From: an uncultured Clostridia bacterium
GTDB taxonomy: Bacteria; Bacillota; Clostridia; Oscillospirales; Ruminococcaceae
Direction of reading: 5' to 3'
Length of the DNA: 64,000 bases
Assembly: GCA_947589355.1 (NCBI GenBank)
Contig: CANPZC010000008.1
Location: 30,662 to 94,661, forward strand
Position numbers and translations under genes: made by a program
In this document: positions 25,802-34,424 of the stretch, one piece after another
How positions within the stretch are numbered: position 1 is the first letter of the stretch
Layout of the letters: each line of letters begins with the position of its first letter
The notes under the pieces: generated by a model
Seen by the model: the letters and a program-made list of their open reading frames with translations, nothing else
Databases searched by the model: none
Told to the model about the DNA's origin: nothing

Positions 25802-26800
25802 TCACTTTCTTATCCCTCTAAATTTTCTCCACATCGAATATATAAAATTATATAAATATGGAGAAATGCGAAACAGAATATACTTTTTCCATTTAAGGCA
25901 ATGTTGCTTTGCATACTTCTTTCCATCTGCCCATGAGCTTTTAAACAAATTTACACACTCAGCACTGAGGTCTTTTAATTCGTCTTTACAATATGAGTTA
26001 TAGTTCGCGGACCATATCTGAGGACAGTATATCAGACAAGAAAAGCTATCTGCATTCTTCATCTGTGGATAACGCTGTAACAGATTTTCATGCCGTTCGT
26101 AAAATGCTTTCCAGAAATCAACACAGAATTTTTTTGAGTTCTTTTTATGATGAACGCTTGACTGATCCCCATGATAATAGAAATACATGTCTATTTCACA
26201 AACGGCAACTTTATTGCACCTTTCAAATACCTCCCAAGTTGATGCCAAATCTTCATGCAAACTTTCAGGTAAAAAAGGGCAATCGCCCCACACTTCTTTT
26301 TTGGCTAATCGACAACAAGGAGTTGACCCGATACCGTTGCAAGTGATTAAATGTTCCAAAGCCTCAAGATTACTATAAGTTTTAATGTCATAGTCTACTT
26401 TGTTTACAGTAAGCTTTGGGTATTCTGAAATCACTGATAATCTGCCTAACGCCAAATCTGAGCCGGTGCTTTGAATTGCCTCGGCTAAACATTCTATCAT
26501 ATTCAATAAAGCAGTATCATCGCTGTCTATAAAAATAACATAATCACCGTTGCTAACCGAAATGCCCTTTGCTCTTGCAAGAGCTGAGCCTGAGTTATCA
26601 ATATGAACTACTGTAACCCTTTTGTCCCTTTTTGCATATTCATCAGCTTCTTCGGCAACGTCCTTATCTGAGCCGTCGTCTACAATAATAATTTCGAGAT
26701 TACTGTATGTCTGACTCATAACGCTGCTCATACAGTACGCCAGTTTATCTTTTGGGGTATTGTATACTGGGATTATAACGCTTATCAGACCTATGCTCAT
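25802..26800 (-). CDS. Family 2 glycosyltransferase
   Basis: This 332-residue GT-A enzyme opens with SVIIPVYNTPKDKL, then EIIIVDDGSDKD (nucleotide binding) and VIFIDSDD (DXD-type metal site, about residue 95). The C-terminal part ends in a basic segment that may lie against the membrane. It adds a sugar to the lipid-linked repeat unit; the donor is not predictable. A 71-base gap to the EpsG start contains no terminator. Confidence 0.9.
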   Translation of the reverse strand: MSIGLISVIIPVYNTPKDKLAYCMSSVMSQTYSNLEIIIVDDGSDKDVAEEADEYAKRDKRVTVVHIDNSGSALARAKGISVSNGDYVIFIDSDDTALLNMIECLAEAIQSTGSDLALGRLSVISEYPKLTVNKVDYDIKTYSNLEALEHLITCNGIGSTPCCRLAKKEVWGDCPFLPESLHEDLASTWEVFERCNKVAVCEIDMYFYYHGDQSSVHHKKNSKKFCVDFWKAFYERHENLLQRYPQMKNADSFSCLIYCPQIWSANYNSYCKDELKDLSAECVNLFKSSWADGKKYAKQHCLKWKKYILFRISPYLYNFIYSMWRKFRGIRK

Positions 26801-26835
26801 AATTTTACCTTCTTATATATCAGTATTTTACCTTA

Positions 26836-27888
26836 TCAACTGCTATTTCTTTTCAAAACTATATGATCTATTTTTGATTTTCCGTAAACAATAGCCGCTG
26901 ATACTAAAGTTGTTACCAGCATTACACCGGCAGTAACAAAAAATCTTGGGCAAACTCCTAAAGGCTGCGCTGCAAATGCTCCTATTATATCCTGCATCGT
27001 CCAGCCTACTATCGGGTGTAAAAAATATATCAGCATTGAAAGCTTTTCTCCAATATAAGAGAATATATTTTCTTGGGTATTATTGTTAATACACCATATC
27101 ATTGCAAAAACAACCGCAAACACTGTACCGATATATAGCACCGTTCCCATTTCCGCAAGTCCTAATATATAATCCTTTGCATATCCCTCGCCAACACTGA
27201 TAATAAGCGCAAGAGCTATGTATGTTTTAGGATATTTTATTACAATGGGACTGTTATTTCTAATCGCCATTCCGATCAGCATAAACGGTATGGCGTCAAA
27301 CCATGTGTTACGCACCGAATATGTTTCAAGAAAAGAAAACGGTCCAATTCCTGTAATACCGATTTTAACAATAACTGCTCTCACAATAATATGTGCAAAA
27401 AGCAACAGAACAGCTATCAATGCTGAAAACTTAGTTATAATTTTTCTTATTTTTTCACTTTGAAACAGCAGCCCTATAACTGCATAGGCTCCTATCAAGG
27501 ATACTAAAAACCATTCTCCACCGCCCATGAATCCCGTGCCGATTATTATTGCTTTTGCGAAGGCTTTAATACTGAAATACGGTAAAAGGCCGCTCAGTGC
27601 CTCAATAAAAGAACTGCCTCCCTTTACTTCTACTATAAGCTGATATAAAGAATATAAAGCGATATGCCCTAATAGCAGATAACATATATGCTTTATTTTT
27701 TTAGCCAGCCTGCTTATAGGTAGACTGCCATCTTTACTGAGAAAATAAAAACCGCTAACCAAAAAGAATATCGGAACTCCGCAATGGGAAAGCGTATAGG
27801 TAGTTATACCCCCCGCTGGATTAAAGTGGTTTAAAACAACGAGATAGCATGCCAATGCTTTTAGTTTACTAATCGAATTGTTTTTCAT
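26836..27888 (-). CDS. O-acyltransferase (acyltransferase 3 family) with an in-frame G6 tract
   Basis: The 350-residue membrane protein begins KLKALACYLVVLNHFNPAGG, then GVPIFFLVSGFYF, the usual acyltransferase-3 start with the catalytic-type histidine in the first helix, and has about ten helices. It O-acetylates or acylates a glycan residue. A G6 tract encodes the Ala-Gly-Gly after NHFNP and is in frame at present. It is the third such enzyme in the window and the only one that reads through. Confidence 0.85.
   Translation of the reverse strand: MKNNSISKLKALACYLVVLNHFNPAGGITTYTLSHCGVPIFFLVSGFYFLSKDGSLPISRLAKKIKHICYLLLGHIALYSLYQLIVEVKGGSSFIEALSGLLPYFSIKAFAKAIIIGTGFMGGGEWFLVSLIGAYAVIGLLFQSEKIRKIITKFSALIAVLLLFAHIIVRAVIVKIGITGIGPFSFLETYSVRNTWFDAIPFMLIGMAIRNNSPIVIKYPKTYIALALIISVGEGYAKDYILGLAEMGTVLYIGTVFAVVFAMIWCINNNTQENIFSYIGEKLSMLIYFLHPIVGWTMQDIIGAFAAQPLGVCPRFFVTAGVMLVTTLVSAAIVYGKSKIDHIVLKRNSS
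27809..27814 (-). repeat. G6 tract near the start of an acyltransferase gene (in frame)
   Basis: Minus-strand CCA-GCG-GGG-GGT-ATA-ACT. The 3' flank TATAAC is the same as at 8456-8462. It is the shortest of the five tracts, and at six bases slippage is expected to be less frequent. Confidence 0.6.
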
Positions 27889-27906
27889 TTTTATCTCCGA
27901 ACGCCC

Positions 27907-30339
27907 TTAAAATTCATGGAGATTTTCGAGAAGATTGTAAAACGGCTCAATATCTTTCTCAGGGAAAGTATAATGCACCGATTTTGGTGGAAGCGTGCTT
28001 ACCTCTTTTTTGATTTTTTCAATGTCCGTATCCTTTTTAGAAAGTTCGACCACTATTTCTGCAATTTTATCAAGTGCTTCATCATTCCAGTCATATCTTG
28101 CTATTTCCTGCGTTCCGAGCCTTATTCCATAGCCCTGGAATAATTCCTTGTGCTTCTTATTGAGTGTTACTTCGCACTTATATGCATTATCATAGATAGT
28201 GTCCATTACATCTTTGCTGCATCTTATAAATATTTGATGTGTCTCGGATATCTTTCCTCCGATATCTGCAACATCGTATCCTTCTTCGCGAAGCTTCTTA
28301 CCGAGATAATTTGAGCAGTGTACAACATGGCTCATATATTCAGAACCGTATTTCTCAAATTCCAACATTGCAAACAGCAGACTGATCTTCTGATGCATCT
28401 GAGAATGTCTGAGATAAAGAGGATTAATAGTTGTTTCCATCATATCGTGAAGGTGCTTGTCATTTGTCATTATCAGTCCTGATGCAGGTCCCGGAAATGT
28501 TTTGTGTGTTCCGCCAAACATGATCATATTGTTCATTGTCTTTAACGGATTGGGAGTCAGCCCCGCCGCTATCAGACCCATGACCTGACTGCAATCGTAA
28601 AGAAGCACAGTATGTTCTGTATTGATCCTGCTGACCTCCATAGGTCTTATAATATCCGAGGGAGCAAGCAAGATGAACTTTATGCCTTCCTTTTCGACCA
28701 TGTCGTTAAGTGCCTCGTAATCAAGGTCATTTCGTTCCAAATCATACGGCGCATTATATGTAATCACACCGAGTCTTTTTACGACAGGCTCAACTGAAGC
28801 ATGGCCGCCGTGTTCCTTGCTGAGAATAACCATTTTATCTCCGCTTTTGCAGACAGTTTTAACTATCATGTCAATGCAGTGCATTCCTGTAAATGGCCTT
28901 GGGTCAGTATACTTTGCTCCAAAAATTCTTTCACATACATCCGCAAGCATCTGATAGAACGGCAAAAGCTTCTCACAACCAATAAAGTTGTCATCCATGC
29001 TGAAAGAATAAACATTATTCATTATGTAGCGTTCCTGAAATCCTATGGTGAGCGGAAGATTTGCAAAGTCGGAAATTATATTTTCCGCAGCACACAGCGG
29101 CAGCGCCCTTTTATGATAGTCTACAAAATCTTTGGCACAGTTAAATGCCTGCTCAAGATGTTCTTCAACTTTCATATCCGACCCTCTCTTGTAAAGAATA
29201 GACTTGTCCATTTTAAATAATGCAACCGAAGCAGGCTTAATATCCCTGCAAAGATAGTAAGCCCTGCCTTCGTAATAAATCTTTTCCCGTCCGTCAGGTT
29301 CGACATCGCAAAGATATGTATTTCCCATACAACGGAATCTGAAAACAGACGACTTTATAGCTTTCATTGGCGTAAGTCCGATTATTACGCTTTCTTTTAC
29401 TGCAAGCATATTGCAGATCTGTTTAAGTATTCGTGAACCGGAATTGTTGATATATTCCTCATCAAAATCTCTAAGCTCTTCCAAAGAATCAAATTCAAAG
29501 ATAACGTTATCCGAGCATCTCTTCGCATACATATATAAATCATTAAGATGCTCATCCTGAATGTCTGCCCAGAACTTATTCGCAGAATCCGCATTCTTAT
29601 ATTCTTCCGAAATATATCTGATCATTTTCTTTGAAAAGCTCTCTGAGTAAAATGCATAACCCAACGTGACCCATACATCAAAGCACCTATCACCATAAAA
29701 TGTATCAATTATCCTGTCGTCGCTATTGGTTTTGATACCTCTTTCGGCAGTTTTCCCGGGAACATAGACAGTACAGTAATAAGAATCGTAAGCATATCTC
29801 TGAAAAATATTTTCAGCAAAATAAAGATCAGATGAAGTTATTATAGTATTTTTAAGATATTCGCGTGCTGCATATACGCTGGCATGGTTATTTCTTTCAG
29901 CATAGTCGTCGGCTTCTACCAGAGTTATCCCATATTTTTCTTTAAGATATTCAAATTTTTCTTTCATGTATCCGACAACAATTATTATTTTCTGAATACC
30001 TTTTTCTCTCAGTTGTCTGATCTGACGTTCCACCAAAGCTTCTCCCTTGACCTTCAATAGTCCCTTGGGGAGTTCATAATTTAATGGAACAAACCTTGTA
30101 GACATTCCGGCAGCAAGAATTACAGCATTATCTATTTTATACTTTTCTAAAAATTCATTGCCGCTATCAGTAATGCTGTTATCAGTATCAATATACTTTA
30201 ATTTTTTTAGTGTTTTAATATCTTCTTCTGTTTCCAGCAACTCACGGTGAAGCTCAAAAGCAAGGCTTTCGCTGTCAATGGGAGATTTCTCGCTTGCCGC
30301 CAACAGAATATCAAATTGTTTTTTCGTCATTTTATTCAT
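27907..30339 (-). CDS. Winged-helix / cytidylyltransferase / SHMT-like PLP enzyme fusion
   Basis: The 810-residue protein has four parts. Residues 1-70 look like a winged helix. Residues 71-300 are a LicC/PntC-type nucleotidyltransferase (AVILAAGMSTRFVPLN, LPKGLLKV, IIVVGYMKEKFEYL). Residues 310-375 faintly resemble the N-lobe of choline kinases (GLTPMKAIKSSVFRF). From about 376 on there is a serine-hydroxymethyltransferase-like PLP domain (LYDCSQVMGLIA, GTHKTFPGPASG with the PLP lysine at K613). LicC-type domains make CDP-activated alcohols that LicD enzymes transfer, and a licD gene follows directly. The fusion to an SHMT-like domain suggests a non-choline headgroup. An AAAGGA site sets the start. 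Confidence 0.75.
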   Translation of the reverse strand: MNKMTKKQFDILLAASEKSPIDSESLAFELHRELLETEEDIKTLKKLKYIDTDNSITDSGNEFLEKYKIDNAVILAAGMSTRFVPLNYELPKGLLKVKGEALVERQIRQLREKGIQKIIIVVGYMKEKFEYLKEKYGITLVEADDYAERNNHASVYAAREYLKNTIITSSDLYFAENIFQRYAYDSYYCTVYVPGKTAERGIKTNSDDRIIDTFYGDRCFDVWVTLGYAFYSESFSKKMIRYISEEYKNADSANKFWADIQDEHLNDLYMYAKRCSDNVIFEFDSLEELRDFDEEYINNSGSRILKQICNMLAVKESVIIGLTPMKAIKSSVFRFRCMGNTYLCDVEPDGREKIYYEGRAYYLCRDIKPASVALFKMDKSILYKRGSDMKVEEHLEQAFNCAKDFVDYHKRALPLCAAENIISDFANLPLTIGFQERYIMNNVYSFSMDDNFIGCEKLLPFYQMLADVCERIFGAKYTDPRPFTGMHCIDMIVKTVCKSGDKMVILSKEHGGHASVEPVVKRLGVITYNAPYDLERNDLDYEALNDMVEKEGIKFILLAPSDIIRPMEVSRINTEHTVLLYDCSQVMGLIAAGLTPNPLKTMNNMIMFGGTHKTFPGPASGLIMTNDKHLHDMMETTINPLYLRHSQMHQKISLLFAMLEFEKYGSEYMSHVVHCSNYLGKKLREEGYDVADIGGKISETHQIFIRCSKDVMDTIYDNAYKCEVTLNKKHKELFQGYGIRLGTQEIARYDWNDEALDKIAEIVVELSKKDTDIEKIKKEVSTLPPKSVHYTFPEKDIEPFYNLLENLHEF

Positions 30340-30366
30340 TTCTATCCTTTAATATCTAATATAATT

Positions 30367-31266
30367 TTATACTTTAAACTCCAGAACAACATGCTTTTCG
30401 CGTTTGTCCTCAGGAGGTATTTTCATATAATTTCCATATAGCTGCTTTAATATCCGGTCATATCCCACAGGAATATTGAATTGATGACCTTCAAAATCAG
30501 CTTTAATATATTCGCAGTAATCCTTGCGAAGAAATGTCTCACCCTTGAATTTTTTTCTTCCCCCTGGTATTACAACTAATTTGGAATTGCCGTTTTTACA
30601 CATACCGAATACCGAGAAAGCAAGTTTTGCAACATACCTGACAGGGAGCCACGATATTAAAAAGCCTAATAAAGTCTTGAATCTGAACAGCAATGCTAAT
30701 TTTGTATTATTGCCCGTCAAAGACAAAAAGAGTTTTCTGTTTTTATAAAAATTCCTGCATGATATCATTCCAAGAGCAGCTGTACACAATACTTCATGGA
30801 TCAATCTTAAAAAATTATTTGTATATGTATTTTCAACAAGAAATATATCAATAGATACACCGCATTCGGAATTGTACAAGTCCGCTGCCTCTTTAAAAAT
30901 TGTACCCTTCTTCCTAACCTTGACCATAATCATTCCATAATCATCAGTTTTGCCGGGAATATGAATCCAGTATTTATCTTTATATTTTTCTTTGAATTTT
31001 TCTGCAAATTTATAAAAATCCTCTCTTGGCATATCCAAGTCGGCATCGTCGTCCCATGGAATAAATCCTTTATGTCTGACTGCGCCTAACAGCGTACCGC
31101 CACTTAAAGAATACCTCAATCCATTTTCCTCACATACACTTTTAATGTCATCAAGCATTTCTATCAATGTGCTTTTCAGCAGATTTAAATCTTTTTCCGA
31201 CAAGCTAATATAGTTTGGATCTTTGCTTAAAACATTTTTAAAAATGTCATTAGTTCTGAAATTCAA
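30367..31266 (-). CDS. licD: LicD family phosphotransferase
   Basis: The 299-residue protein has the LicD core RYSLSGGTLLGAVRHKGFIP followed by WDDDADLDMPREDF (about residues 47-80), a nucleotidyltransferase-fold acidic site. LicD enzymes move a phosphorylated headgroup such as phosphocholine from its CDP carrier onto a glycan. The gene is upstream of the CDP-headgroup-forming fusion in the same operon. The likely start is a TTG at 31266 behind AAGGAG. The headgroup identity is open because no choline uptake gene is visible. Confidence 0.88.
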   Translation of the reverse strand: MNFRTNDIFKNVLSKDPNYISLSEKDLNLLKSTLIEMLDDIKSVCEENGLRYSLSGGTLLGAVRHKGFIPWDDDADLDMPREDFYKFAEKFKEKYKDKYWIHIPGKTDDYGMIMVKVRKKGTIFKEAADLYNSECGVSIDIFLVENTYTNNFLRLIHEVLCTAALGMISCRNFYKNRKLFLSLTGNNTKLALLFRFKTLLGFLISWLPVRYVAKLAFSVFGMCKNGNSKLVVIPGGRKKFKGETFLRKDYCEYIKADFEGHQFNIPVGYDRILKQLYGNYMKIPPEDKREKHVVLEFKV

Positions 31267-31339
31267 GATATATTACGCTCCTTGTGAATTTATAATCATC
31301 AACTTTAATTTCATAGCATTCTTGTTTCACTTATGCGAT

Positions 31340-32563
31340 CTAATACTTTACTTTCTCCACCATTTCAACAATTCTTTTGTAGCTTACTTTCCTGTCAAAC
31401 TCAGTCTCAGCAAGATTGCGGGCGCTTTCGCCCATTTTCTTGCGCATATCCTCATCATTTCTCACCTTTAATATCGCATCAGCAAGGACATCGACCTTTT
31501 CAGGTTCAATGTTGATCCCCACATTATACTTATTTACAAGGTCACAGAATATCGGATTTTCAAGAGTGTTTATCATCGGCTTACCGCTTGCAAGATAGTC
31601 GCCGACCTTGTTTACAATACTCTGTGGAGCGCCTTTTACAAAAGAATTTATGACAACATCAGATCTCGCTAATACGGCAGCCATCTTCTTGTAAGGGGTG
31701 AAGCCCCAGAACCTGACGTTCTTTACGTTCTTTGTCTTGACCATTTCTTCCAGTTCGTCTTTGAGTGAACCTGTTCCCAAAAGCTGCAATTTTATATCTG
31801 TGTGTCCTGCATTACAGAGTTTATCCACAGCCATAATAAGCGTGCCGATATCATAACTTGTGCTGATAGAACCGGCATATGTTATCCAGAACTCTCCGGT
31901 TGGTTTATCTATTTCGCCGATATACTGCTCGACCCCACTATCAAAAACTTCAAGATCACATCCGACATAGACGGTATCATAGGGTATCTTTCTGCTTTGA
32001 TACTTAAATGCTCTAGCAGTATAATCTTCTGATGTTCCGATAATGCCGGAAGCATATCTATAAGCCTTTTCCGCATCTTTTAAGAATGGTTTGAGAAACA
32101 GCTTGCGCACAAGTCTGCTTTTGATCACCATTTCCATTGCTTCAGGCCACAGGTCTTCTATATCAATAACGCAGGGTATACTGTGATCGTGGCATACCTT
32201 AGCAACTTTAGCTGCAACATTATTGGCAGGTATCGAACAATATACAGCAGAATATTCCGATATATGTTCCGACAAATACTTTGCGATCTTGCCTGATATA
32301 ACAAAATTACTGTAGATCCTGCGGAAATCTAAATTTTTCTTGTATGCAGGTGTATGTATGAATGTAATTTTAAACGGATAATGTTCTTTTAGTATACCAT
32401 TTATGTTTCGCTTACATTTTTCAAAATGCTGAAAGTCGGTAGTTATGACCTCTACATCATGACCCGATTTTGTAAAAGTACTCGCGATCTGAAAAAATCT
32501 TGTCGGACCGGACTCTATGGGCGTCCAAAAATATCCTTGTGAAATTACTGCGACTTTTTTCAT
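31340..32563 (-). CDS. Family 4 glycosyltransferase
   Basis: This is a 407-residue GT-B enzyme. The N-domain starts KKVAVISQGYFWTPIESGPTR, and the C-domain carries WITYAGSISTSYDIGTLIMA and the donor-binding region ending INSFVKGAPQSIVNKVGDYLASG, with EX7E-like spacing. It resembles WbuB-type aminosugar transferases. The start is placed at the ATG at 32563 after GGGGA; a start 21 bases upstream is possible. As the gene after the priming transferase it probably adds the second sugar. Confidence 0.85.
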   Translation of the reverse strand: MKKVAVISQGYFWTPIESGPTRFFQIASTFTKSGHDVEVITTDFQHFEKCKRNINGILKEHYPFKITFIHTPAYKKNLDFRRIYSNFVISGKIAKYLSEHISEYSAVYCSIPANNVAAKVAKVCHDHSIPCVIDIEDLWPEAMEMVIKSRLVRKLFLKPFLKDAEKAYRYASGIIGTSEDYTARAFKYQSRKIPYDTVYVGCDLEVFDSGVEQYIGEIDKPTGEFWITYAGSISTSYDIGTLIMAVDKLCNAGHTDIKLQLLGTGSLKDELEEMVKTKNVKNVRFWGFTPYKKMAAVLARSDVVINSFVKGAPQSIVNKVGDYLASGKPMINTLENPIFCDLVNKYNVGINIEPEKVDVLADAILKVRNDEDMRKKMGESARNLAETEFDRKVSYKRIVEMVEKVKY

Positions 32564-32594
32564 GGTATTCCCCATTTTAATCAAATAAGAATTT

Positions 32595-34028
32595 CTATCC
32601 TATAATACTGCTTTCCGATATTTCGTTGTTTATTTCAACGCTTTCCTCGGCTGCCTCTGCCTGACTTTCCGCAAACCCCTCAGTACTTTCTTTCTTAAAC
32701 ATTATCCTTATCGTCATAAGAATAAGCTTAATGTCCAGTATGAGCGAGTAATTCTCAATGTACATCAGGTCAAGCCTGAGCTTGTCCAGCGCGGAGGTGT
32801 TGTACTTTCCATATATCTGCGCATAACCCGTAAGCCCGCCCTTGACCTTGTTGCGAAACTCAAACTCAGGTATCTTTTCACTATACTGCTCACAATGCTC
32901 GACTCTTTCAGGTCTAGGTCCTACTATCGACATATCTCCCTTGATGATGTTGAATATCTGCGGCAGCTCGTCAAGCCTCATTGCTCTTATTACTTTACCA
33001 ACCTTGGTAATTCTGTCGTCATTATCAGTTGCAGGGTGCGGCTTGCCGTCGCTTTCGGCGTTTTCTATCATCGAGCGAAATTTAAGAATATCAAACGTCC
33101 TGCCGCCGCGCGTTACTCTCTTTTGTTTGTAGAATATAGAACCGCCGTCTTCTATCTTTATCGCTATCGCAATTATCAGAGTTATCGGCAAAGTTGGTAT
33201 CAAAGCTATAATGCAAAGAATTAAATCGAAAGTACGCTTAACAAACCTTTGTGCAGGGGTAAGCCCTCTGCCTTTTACCAGTTTCAGAGGTGTATCAAAC
33301 AGCGTTATGTCGTCTCCGCCCGAATAGATTATGTCGCTCAGCTTAGGTACGAGATATGTCCTTATAGAATGGCTGTAGCAGTATTTCAGCAGGTCGTTGC
33401 GTATCTTGGCGTCAACGTCGTTTATTACTACCGCATCATAACGGGCTATCTCGCTTATTATCTCGTCATAGCTGTATTCGCTGCACGATATGGTCTGCAT
33501 TATCCTGTACTTGTCATTACGCGATTCCATTTTTAGCTTCAGCGATAATGAGTTTTCAGTACCGTATACCATTACCATTCTTTTCGGTATGTACAGCCTG
33601 TGATATATCGCAGTAAAAATGAGTGACAGTACAAAAGACACCGCTATATCTATGCCCGTAAGAAGAAGCATAGGCAGTACCGTTATCATTCGGTTGGCTA
33701 TAAGGCATAGTTGGAAATATGTCACCGTGTTGACTATGAGCAAAGATATCCACTGTGATATGCTCACATCAGAAAGTTTTAAGTATCCGTATTTGAAGCC
33801 CTCACAGTATGTAAAAAGCACTATAGTAAGTATTCCGTAAACCGCCATCAGCAGATATTTTCCGTTGCCTGAGTATTTGTGCATACTGGGTATATCGTAG
33901 CATTTGCGCCATATGAAATAATAGAGAAGCATCAGGGCAATTATTTCTATAAGTCCTTCGAGCTTTTGTATCGTGTGCTTTATCTCGTCGAACCGCACCT
34001 GCCTGTTCTTTCTCTCGGTCTCGCTCAT
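32595..34028 (-). CDS. Priming sugar transferase (undecaprenyl-phosphate hexose-1-phosphate transferase)
   Basis: The protein (about 477 residues) has four N-terminal membrane helices, a CoA-binding-like middle domain, a fifth hydrophobic segment, and the bacterial sugar-transferase domain (GRTFDILKFRSM, RLDELPQIFNIIKGDMSIVG, PRPERVEHCEQY, VKGGLTGYAQIYGKYNT). It is a WbaP/CpsE-type enzyme that starts repeat-unit synthesis by putting hexose-1-phosphate on undecaprenyl phosphate. It is the first gene of the leftward operon. An in-frame GTG at 34040 is an alternative start; neither has a strong ribosome binding site. Confidence 0.92.
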   Translation of the reverse strand: MSETERKNRQVRFDEIKHTIQKLEGLIEIIALMLLYYFIWRKCYDIPSMHKYSGNGKYLLMAVYGILTIVLFTYCEGFKYGYLKLSDVSISQWISLLIVNTVTYFQLCLIANRMITVLPMLLLTGIDIAVSFVLSLIFTAIYHRLYIPKRMVMVYGTENSLSLKLKMESRNDKYRIMQTISCSEYSYDEIISEIARYDAVVINDVDAKIRNDLLKYCYSHSIRTYLVPKLSDIIYSGGDDITLFDTPLKLVKGRGLTPAQRFVKRTFDLILCIIALIPTLPITLIIAIAIKIEDGGSIFYKQKRVTRGGRTFDILKFRSMIENAESDGKPHPATDNDDRITKVGKVIRAMRLDELPQIFNIIKGDMSIVGPRPERVEHCEQYSEKIPEFEFRNKVKGGLTGYAQIYGKYNTSALDKLRLDLMYIENYSLILDIKLILMTIRIMFKKESTEGFAESQAEAAEESVEINNEISESSIIG

Positions 34029-34186
34029 ATGTACATTCACTCACTTTTCTTTGTTTCCTGACTTTTGCGTACTCTTTTTCTGTTTTTTCTGCGATTTTTA
34101 CCCTTTTGCTTCTTATAATCGTATTTATCGGTAGTGGGTGGTCGGAGGGTAAAAGTTTGGGCTGGTTTGATTTTTTTGCAACTAAA

Positions 34187-34219
34187 AAGGCGGATTTTCT
34201 ACGTCCGCCTTGGTTTTTT
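34187..34219. terminator. Bidirectional-looking hairpin in the glycan-operon leader
   Basis: Eight-base perfect arms AAGGCGGA and TCCGCCTT are followed on the + strand by GG-T6 and on the minus strand by a T5 run directly after the stem. No + strand gene ends here. It lies about 160 bases before the priming-transferase start, so it may be an attenuator of the glycan operon read on the minus strand. Confidence 0.6.
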
Positions 34220-34329
34220 ATGCTATATTTTTACTTTAGTAAGTTAAAATTATTATCAAAATTAAAAAATCTTAAAATTTGAATAAATTTATCATGAAAA
34301 GTTTGTGAATTATGAACAAGTTATTTCGC

Positions 34330-34358
34330 TTGACTTTTAGCACCGTATACGTTATAAT
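34330..34358 (+). promoter_or_regulatory. Consensus SigA promoter of the surface-protein gene
   Basis: TTGACT (34330-34335), 17 bases, TATAAT (34353-34358), 66 bases before the ATG at 34425. Confidence 0.88.
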
Positions 34359-34424
34359 TAAAATAACGAAATATAGAACGTTTTATTTCAATCTTTTAAC
34401 TTTATTTTTGGAAAGGATGTTATT

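Larger units (their letters stand above)
34041..34424. other. Divergent intergenic region with glycan-operon leader
   Basis: This 384-base gap separates the leftward glycan operon from the rightward surface-protein gene. It contains a clear + strand promoter (34330-34358) and a strong hairpin (34187-34219). No convincing -35/-10 pair was found on the minus strand for the glycan operon. Confidence 0.6.

Noticed and set aside
18202..31266. Full phosphonate biosynthesis cluster (PEP mutase, phosphonopyruvate decarboxylase, AEP transaminase)
   Set aside because: No PEP mutase is present, and the ThDP enzyme has MenD-like full-length architecture. Only the cytidylyltransferase and LicD steps are compatible, so a phosphonate pathway cannot be claimed.
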